Source: Pelagibacteraceae bacterium AG-404-P07 (GTDB taxonomy: Bacteria; Pseudomonadota; Alphaproteobacteria; Pelagibacterales; Pelagibacteraceae). Taken from it: DNA of 64,000 nucleotides. The DNA lies in contig QCJE01000002.1 of NCBI GenBank assembly GCA_003216235.1, positions 1 to 64,000 of the forward strand, read 5' to 3'. Numbering within the stretch: position 1 is the stretch's first letter; the number at the start of each line of letters is the position of its first letter. The notes under the pieces are model-generated. The model was not told the DNA's origin. It saw only the letters and a program-made list of their open reading frames with translations, and ran no database searches. Position numbers and translations under genes: made by a program. Positions 59,516 to 64,000 of this stretch are shown here, in pieces.

Positions 59516-60726
59516 ATTAAATTATTTGCTACCCATTTATGAAACTGATGAGTAGGTTGATCCATAATAGGTGAAAAGTTTCCACCATTGTAAACTGGTG
59601 AGTTTCTTCCATCTTGCATCCCTTCAATTGCATTTATGTCTTCTAACATAACATCTTTCCAAAATCTTGAATTTTCTTTTCTTAATTCTTTTAACTCTTC
59701 TCCTTGAGCACTTTCATTTCCAACATAATATATTTGCATATGTTCTTTTGTTTTATTCATTGCCAAAGGTTCTAACCAAAAAACATAAAAGTGATCTAAA
59801 TGTAAACCTATCATTACATTTGGAAATAGAGCAATATACTCTGAATGTTTCAACATACCTTTGTCCCAATTAGGGAAAGTATTAAATTTTTTATTTCCTT
59901 TGACAGGTTGTTCATATTTCCTGCTTCCTTGACCAGCAAATCTATTAGGTAGTCCTTGTATATGATAATGATCGTCTATATTCGAAACTTTATTTAATTC
60001 TGGATGAATTGTTGGTAAATGATAACTCTCACAATAATTTTCAATTGCAAATTTCCAATTACACTTTACTTCTAAATTAAAATAACCATAATCATTTGAA
60101 TAAACTAAAGATTTGTAATCTTCTTTATTTATAAATTTTAACCATCTATTTTCCAAGGGTTTAATATATTCATCAAATTCAATTTCATTTGAATTGATAT
60201 TAACAAAAATTATATCCATCCAAACTATAGTTTTAACTTCCTTTAAATTATTTTTTGCTTTATCAAATTTCTCTGATTGATGATTGTTTAGCCCGCCAAT
60301 ATGTGGAGTAGCTAAAAGTTTTCCGTTAAAATCATAAGACCAGGAGTGATAAGGACATCTAATTACATTTTTTAAGGCACATGATTTATCTAAAAGTTTA
60401 TAACCTCTATGGCTACAAACATTGTGGAATACTCGAATCTTCTTTTCTTTATCTCTTAATATAATAAGTGGTACCCCCAGCAGATTGTGTGGTCTGGCAT
60501 CTCCAATATTTGGTACAGAGCTTGCTACACCAATGACTGTCCATTTATTGAAAAAAATCTTCTCTTTTTCATACGCTAAATAATCATTATTTATGTAACA
60601 CTCATTTGGTAGGCCATTAGCTACTTCTATTGGTTTATCAACATTATTTAGTTTCTTAATATCTAGTATTTCTGAGAGAGGTTTTTTTTTGAGATTTTGA
60701 TCCACAAAAAAAATTATCATGAGCAT
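59512..60726 (-). CDS. Rieske non-haem iron oxygenase (choline/betaine-monooxygenase type)
   Basis: 404 residues from the ATG at 60726; TTG at 60741 and ATG at 60720 are also possible. The Rieske cluster has 'CSHRGYKLL' and 'CPYHSWSYD'. The catalytic iron site is 'ENYCESYHLPTIHPEL' (two His) plus a distal Asp in 'EDINAIEGMQ'. The type is that of GbcA-like and choline/carnitine oxygenases that hydroxylate N-methyl groups. No reductase partner is in the window. It heads an eight-gene unit. Confidence 0.88.
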   Translation of the reverse strand: MLMIIFFVDQNLKKKPLSEILDIKKLNNVDKPIEVANGLPNECYINNDYLAYEKEKIFFNKWTVIGVASSVPNIGDARPHNLLGVPLIILRDKEKKIRVFHNVCSHRGYKLLDKSCALKNVIRCPYHSWSYDFNGKLLATPHIGGLNNHQSEKFDKAKNNLKEVKTIVWMDIIFVNINSNEIEFDEYIKPLENRWLKFINKEDYKSLVYSNDYGYFNLEVKCNWKFAIENYCESYHLPTIHPELNKVSNIDDHYHIQGLPNRFAGQGSRKYEQPVKGNKKFNTFPNWDKGMLKHSEYIALFPNVMIGLHLDHFYVFWLEPLAMNKTKEHMQIYYVGNESAQGEELKELRKENSRFWKDVMLEDINAIEGMQDGRNSPVYNGGNFSPIMDQPTHQFHKWVANNLI

Positions 60727-60759
60727 ATTTTTTGGCAACAAATTTCGCCATGCTTTTAA

Positions 60760-61533
60760 ATGAATTTCTTTGACAGCTTTTTTAAAAAATATAATGATCG
60801 GGTTATGAAATTTTCTTTAGAAATAGGTCCTCAAACTGATTTATCAACAGTGCCCCCTGTAAATGATGTTTATATTACTATGTTGCCTGGTGGAGATTAT
60901 AAGGAAACTGCTCAACAAGCGGTTGAGTTGGTTAAAAAAGGATTTAATCCAGTTCCTCATTTTCCGGCGAGATCAATGAAAGATGAAATAGAGCTAAAAG
61001 ATTATGTTTCTAGATGTAAAGATGGAGGTGTAAAACAAATTCTTGTTATTGGCGGTGGTCGAGAACCGTTAGGTAAATTTGATAGCTCATTCCAACTATT
61101 GGAGACTGGTTATTTTGAGAAGATGACAATAGGAATTGCTGGACACCCAGAGGGGAGTCCTGATATATCCGAATCAAATTTAGAAAAAGCTATGATAAAT
61201 AAAAAGCCTTATGCTGATTATATTGTAACTCAATGGTTACTTGACCCTCAGCCTATTATAGACTTTATATCTAAACAAAGCGTACCAGTGCATGTAGGAA
61301 TTACTGGGCCATTAAAAATATCTAGCTTAATAAAATTTGCTAATATAGTTGGGGCGAAAAATTCTATTAACTTTCTTAAATCTAATTTTACTAAGGCGTT
61401 AGATTTATTGAAACCTAAAGACCCTAATGAACTAATTGGGAAAGTTAAATCGCATACAGATTTTTTTCACATTTATACATTCGGCGGCTTGAAGGAAACT
61501 AACAAGTGGTTGAAGGAGAATGGTTATGTCTAA
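60760..61533 (+). CDS. metF: Methylenetetrahydrofolate reductase-like protein
   Basis: 257 residues of the MTHFR TIM barrel. The N-terminal 'FSLEIGPQTDLSTVPPV' holds the Glu typical of the family. 'NPVPHFPARSMKDEIELKDY' and 'KQILVIGGGREPLG' fit the folate/FAD-binding region, and 'YADYIVTQWLLDP' the late block. It is slightly shorter than MetF (~295). Its end overlaps the next gene by eight bases. The pairing suggests that it processes the methyl-folate product of that GcvT-like enzyme. A start at 60805 is also possible. Confidence 0.88.
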   Translation: MNFFDSFFKKYNDRVMKFSLEIGPQTDLSTVPPVNDVYITMLPGGDYKETAQQAVELVKKGFNPVPHFPARSMKDEIELKDYVSRCKDGGVKQILVIGGGREPLGKFDSSFQLLETGYFEKMTIGIAGHPEGSPDISESNLEKAMINKKPYADYIVTQWLLDPQPIIDFISKQSVPVHVGITGPLKISSLIKFANIVGAKNSINFLKSNFTKALDLLKPKDPNELIGKVKSHTDFFHIYTFGGLKETNKWLKENGYV

Positions 61534-62884
61534 AGAATTTGACTATACTAAACTAAAACATGTTACTTCAGTTGATCAGTCAGATCGACAAGTACCATAC
61601 AATTTAAGACAAAGTGGGCCAACAAAAGTTGAGATGTTAATTTCAACAAGGGTTAGAAAATCACCTTATTGGCATTTATCAATGCAAGCAGGTTGCTGGA
61701 GAGCAACTGTTTACAATCGAATTTATCATCCAAGAGGATATGTAAAACCAGAAGATGGTGGAGCAATGGTTGAATATGATGCAATTGTAAATCACGTTAC
61801 AATGTGGAACGTTGCTGTTGAAAGACAAATAAGAGTTAAAGGTCCAGATGCAGAAAAATTTACAGACTATGTTATTACTAGGGATGCTACCAAAATTTCT
61901 CCCATGAGAGCCAGATACGTAATTTTATGTAATGCTTATGGTGGAGTTTTAAATGATCCAATTCTCTTAAGAATTTCAAAAGATGAATTTTGGTTTTCTT
62001 TATCAGATTCAGACATTGGAATGTACCTTCAAGGTGTTAATGCTGATGGAAGATTTAATTGTACAGTGGAAGAAATAGATGCTTGTCCTGTACAAATCCA
62101 AGGTCCAAAATCTAAAGCATTAATGAAAGATTTATGTGGAAATCAAGTTGATTTTGATAACATGCCTTTTTATGGTCTAGCAGAAGTTAAGGTTGGGGGA
62201 AGAAGTTGTGTAATTTCACAATCAGGTTTCTCTGGTGAAGCTGGATATGAAATTTATTTAAGAGATGCTACACTGTATGCAGAAGATATGTGGAATGCAG
62301 TTCTTGAAGCTGGAAAAAAACATAAACTTATGGTTATTGCACCAGCACACCATAGAAGAATTCAAGCTGGAATTCTTTCTTGGGGTCAAGACATGGATCA
62401 ACAACATAATCCTTTTCAATGTAATTTAGGTTATCAAGTTTCTTTATCTGGAAAAGGAGAATGGAATAAAAAAGCTGATTATGTTGGTAAAGCTGCATTA
62501 GAAAAAATGGGTAAAGAACTTAAAGATGGTAAAAAACCATACAAATTACAATTAGTTGGTTTTGAACTTGGAGGAAAACCAATTGAGGATTATGCACCAG
62601 ATTTTTGGTTAATTTCAAGTGAAAATGGTGGTGATCCAATAGGTTTTATAACTTCTCCTTGGTATCACCCAGAGAAAAAAACAAATATTGCAATGGGATA
62701 TGTACCTTTTGATGGAACTTTAAATGCAAATGGATTTCCTAAAGGAAAAGTTGGAACAAAATATAAAGTTCATTTACCTGAAAAATACTCAGAAACTCCA
62801 GGTAAACCTGTAGATGCTGTTATAGTGGATATTCCTTTCAAAGAATCTTTTAACGCAAATACAAGAGAAGTTGTAAAAGGTTAA
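61526..62884 (+). CDS. GcvT/DmdA-family folate-dependent demethylase-like protein
   Basis: 452 residues; ATG at 61526 chosen because AAGGAG lies seven bases upstream. The GcvT core is plain: 'WNVAVERQIRVKGPDAEKF', 'ACPVQIQGPKSKALMKDL', 'SQSGFSGEAGYEIYLR', and the closing 'IAMGYVPFDGTL'. It resembles DMSP demethylase (DmdA, about 369 residues) in the opening block but is longer by ~80 residues, so I do not call it dmdA. Its substrate is likely another S-, N- or O-methyl compound, with MTHF and MetF as partners. Confidence 0.85.
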   Translation: MSKEFDYTKLKHVTSVDQSDRQVPYNLRQSGPTKVEMLISTRVRKSPYWHLSMQAGCWRATVYNRIYHPRGYVKPEDGGAMVEYDAIVNHVTMWNVAVERQIRVKGPDAEKFTDYVITRDATKISPMRARYVILCNAYGGVLNDPILLRISKDEFWFSLSDSDIGMYLQGVNADGRFNCTVEEIDACPVQIQGPKSKALMKDLCGNQVDFDNMPFYGLAEVKVGGRSCVISQSGFSGEAGYEIYLRDATLYAEDMWNAVLEAGKKHKLMVIAPAHHRRIQAGILSWGQDMDQQHNPFQCNLGYQVSLSGKGEWNKKADYVGKAALEKMGKELKDGKKPYKLQLVGFELGGKPIEDYAPDFWLISSENGGDPIGFITSPWYHPEKKTNIAMGYVPFDGTLNANGFPKGKVGTKYKVHLPEKYSETPGKPVDAVIVDIPFKESFNANTREVVKG

Positions 62885-62892
62885 ATTTTTTA

Positions 62893-62919
62893 GGAGGGGT
62901 TTTAAAACCCCTCCCTTTT
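62893..62919 (+). terminator. Rho-independent terminator after the metF-gcvT-like pair
   Basis: A perfect 22-base palindrome, GGAGGGG-TTTT-AAAA-CCCCTCC, followed by C and four T. The seven G-C-rich pairs at the base make it the strongest terminator in the window. It lies nine bases after the stop of the GcvT-like gene. Confidence 0.88.
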
Positions 62920-62927
62920 CAATTTAA

Positions 62928-63032
62928 ATGTCTAAAGTCTTTTTAATTGCAATTTGCTTTATTATTATTATTGCATTAATAATCTTTCCATTAGTTGTTT
63001 CTTACAAAGAGCAGATAAATAAAAAAAAATAA
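62928..63032 (+). CDS. 34-residue single-helix membrane peptide
   Basis: A short frame with one membrane helix (about residues 4-25, 'VFLIAICFIIIIALIIFPLVV') seen in parts, and a lysine-rich end ('INKKK'). It starts just after the terminator and its stop is followed directly by the Yip1-family ATG. The ribosome site is poor. Its compact fit between terminator and gene favours a real small gene, but this AT-rich DNA can produce such frames by chance. Confidence 0.45.
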   Translation: MSKVFLIAICFIIIIALIIFPLVVSYKEQINKKK

Positions 63033-63575
63033 ATGTTTGGTGAATTTCTTAATATCCTTTTTAAATCTATAAAATTAGATAGGTCTCTATATAGTGATAA
63101 CAGAAATTTTGGTGAAGCTTCAATATATTTTGCTGGCTTAATAATGATTTTAGATGGAATGGCAGGCGCAGTTGCAGCAAACACAATCGTCAAAACTGCT
63201 ATAGCTATGTCGGGATTAACAGCAATCCTTACCTGGTTTGTTTGGGCAATATTTATTTTTGTAATAGGGGCTAAACTTTTTCCTGACAAACAAACAAAAG
63301 TTTCTTTTAAAAAAGTATTAACTGCAGTTGGATTTGCGCATGCTCCAGGTATATTAAGATTCTTTGCTGTAACTCCTGATTTAATGATCCCAATTATTTT
63401 CTTAACTCAATTTTGGATATTTGCAGCCCTAATAATATCAACAAAACAAATTTTAAATCTTAAATCTAATTTTAAATCATTTGGAATTGTATTTTTATCA
63501 TTTTTAATAATAGCTTTTTTATCTATTTCTTTTGTAATGAGTAGAATGGATGCTTTGCCGATCAATCATATTTAA
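63033..63575 (+). CDS. Yip1-family inner-membrane protein
   Basis: 180 residues with five hydrophobic helices starting near residue 27 ('ASIYFAGLIMILDGMAGA'). The C-terminal half has 'GFAHAPGILRFF' and 'TQFWIFAALIISTKQIL', the Yip1 pattern of bacterial homologues. Function in bacteria is unknown. Its final four bases overlap the convergent zinc-ribbon gene, so both transcripts end into each other. Confidence 0.78.
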   Translation: MFGEFLNILFKSIKLDRSLYSDNRNFGEASIYFAGLIMILDGMAGAVAANTIVKTAIAMSGLTAILTWFVWAIFIFVIGAKLFPDKQTKVSFKKVLTAVGFAHAPGILRFFAVTPDLMIPIIFLTQFWIFAALIISTKQILNLKSNFKSFGIVFLSFLIIAFLSISFVMSRMDALPINHI

Positions 63576-63733
63576 ATTGGAAATATAGTTTTAGATATTC
63601 TACATGATTTGCAAATTTTAAAACCTGTTAGTATAAGGTTTTGAGAAACACTTTCATGTTCTTGGTTACATTCATCGCAAATATTATTAAAATCTTCTAA
63701 ATCTTTTTCTTTTATTAATTTTTCGTCAATCAT
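63572..63733 (-). CDS. 53-residue zinc-ribbon protein
   Basis: A small frame with two CxxC knuckles, 'NICDEC' and 'FKICKSC', spaced as in a zinc ribbon, after an acidic helix ('LIKEKDLEDFN'). Its ATG overlaps the stop of the DUF3726-like gene by eight bases, which shows translational coupling. It would bind one zinc. Family unknown, though marine alphaproteobacteria often have a Cys-rich partner to the upstream gene. Confidence 0.72.
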   Translation of the reverse strand: MIDEKLIKEKDLEDFNNICDECNQEHESVSQNLILTGFKICKSCRISKTIFPI

Positions 63734-64000
63734 TATCTGTTAATCCTGCACCAGCAGCTCCATGTTTTAAACTTTCAGTTTCATCTACAAAAGTATTTTC
63801 AGATAATCTATATAGATCCTTCCAATCTTTTTCTGTAAAAGAATCTTTATTTTCTAAAAAAATTACTTCACCTTTTTTTGCAGTTGATGGGAATTCTTTT
63901 TTAGAAAAATTTGATAAGATGTTAACATTAAAATTAAATAAAAAATTTTTTTTTTCAAATGTAAATAATATTTTTTTTCCAATCACTTCTGAACCCCTGC
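63726..64000 (-). CDS. DUF3726-like protein, 5' part beyond the window
   Basis: A frame whose beginning lies past base 64000; the visible 91 codons are in one open frame to the window edge, so the GTG at 63986 is probably not its start. The C-terminal motif 'KHGAAGAGLTDND' is a good match to the end of DUF3726. 'ENTFVDETESL' comes before it. It is translated with the zinc-ribbon gene. Function unknown. Confidence 0.65.
   Translation of the reverse strand, partial: RGSEVIGKKILFTFEKKNFLFNFNVNILSNFSKKEFPSTAKKGEVIFLENKDSFTEKDWKDLYRLSENTFVDETESLKHGAAGAGLTDND

Noticed and set aside
61526-62884. Calling the GcvT-like gene dmdA
   Set aside because: It is about 80 residues longer, and the DMSP-binding residues cannot be confirmed by eye.
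1-64000. CRISPR arrays, insertion sequences, prophage or integrated-element ends
   Set aside because: No spaced direct repeats, transposase, integrase or tRNA-linked repeats were seen. Base composition and gene style stay uniform along the window.

Overview
The window looks like a chromosomal segment of a SAR11-clade alphaproteobacterium (Candidatus Pelagibacter type). The DNA is very AT-rich, and genes abut or overlap by 1 to 20 bases. Intergenic gaps are tiny, lysine/asparagine/isoleucine codons dominate, and no gap exceeds 300 bases. The gene content also fits: a DMGDH-ETF chain, form II cox-type genes, an iscR-suf operon, a fused-permease iron ABC system and many C1/methyl-transfer enzymes. 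No rRNA, tRNA, CRISPR array, insertion sequence, integrase or prophage gene is visible. The taxonomic call is inference from style and content.

Region by region: (1) 0-5.7 kb holds cysteine synthesis (cysE-cysK). A tightly packed string of small, mostly unrecognised proteins follows: two secreted paralogues, two small cytosolic proteins, a membrane protein, a cupin, an NTF2-like protein, a DUF2798 protein and a pair of SMR transporters. (2) 5.6-11.6 kb has a histidinol-phosphatase-like IMPase, a gamma-butyrobetaine-dioxygenase-like oxygenase and an ALDH-FAH-ccdA-azoreductase operon. (3) 11.7-25.1 kb is a molybdenum island. It has sulfite dehydrogenase with its cytochrome, moaA/C/D/E and moaB, the methionine-sulfoxide reductase pair msrPQ and a mocA-like nucleotidyltransferase. 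It also has a split XdhC maturation factor, a form II CO-dehydrogenase-like coxG-S-L-M set and a TauE-type sulfite exporter. (4) 25.1-29.1 kb has a homocysteine methyltransferase relative, a DMT exporter, YbaK and glnA.

(5) 28.9-35.3 kb is the complete iscR-sufBCDSU-sufT-sufA operon, read on the minus strand behind a promoter containing a good IscR type-1 box. (6) 35.4-42.3 kb holds a hydrolase, anmK, tyrS, a methyltransferase, a small copper/persulfide group (cupredoxin, ETHE1-like persulfide dioxygenase, thioredoxin-like protein, DUF4396 protein) and azlCD. (7) 42.3-46.4 kb is a Fe(III) ABC importer (fbpA-B-C). It has a palindromic Fur-type box over its promoter, and a long hairpin plus a possible 56-codon cysteine-containing ORF between fbpA and fbpB. 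(8) 46.4-50.5 kb has lysR, acuI, folE, hisI, a 2OG-type oxygenase and a DUF2237 gene.

(9) 50.5-56.3 kb is an electron-transfer unit. A dimethylglycine/sarcosine-dehydrogenase-type flavoprotein is followed by etfB, etfA and ETF-ubiquinone oxidoreductase, so demethylation electrons can go straight to quinone. (10) 56.3-62.9 kb contains an eight-gene minus-strand operon: Rieske oxygenase, small APS-kinase-like protein, HxGH nucleotidyltransferase, crotonase lacking a catalytic Glu, small membrane protein, CoA-binding protein, flavodoxin-fold reductase and a secreted DUF4864-like protein. It diverges from a metF-gcvT-like pair that ends in a textbook terminator. This is the best candidate for an undescribed catabolic pathway, probably oxidative and folate-coupled demethylation of an osmolyte-like substrate. 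(11) 62.9-64.0 kb carries a 34-residue membrane peptide, a Yip1-family protein, a 53-residue zinc-ribbon protein and a DUF3726-like gene that runs off the window.

The recurring theme is removal and oxidation of methyl groups and reduced sulfur, with metal-dependent enzymes (Mo, Fe-S, Cu) and the cofactor assembly systems that serve them. All functions were assigned by reading motifs and gene order; no database search was run.
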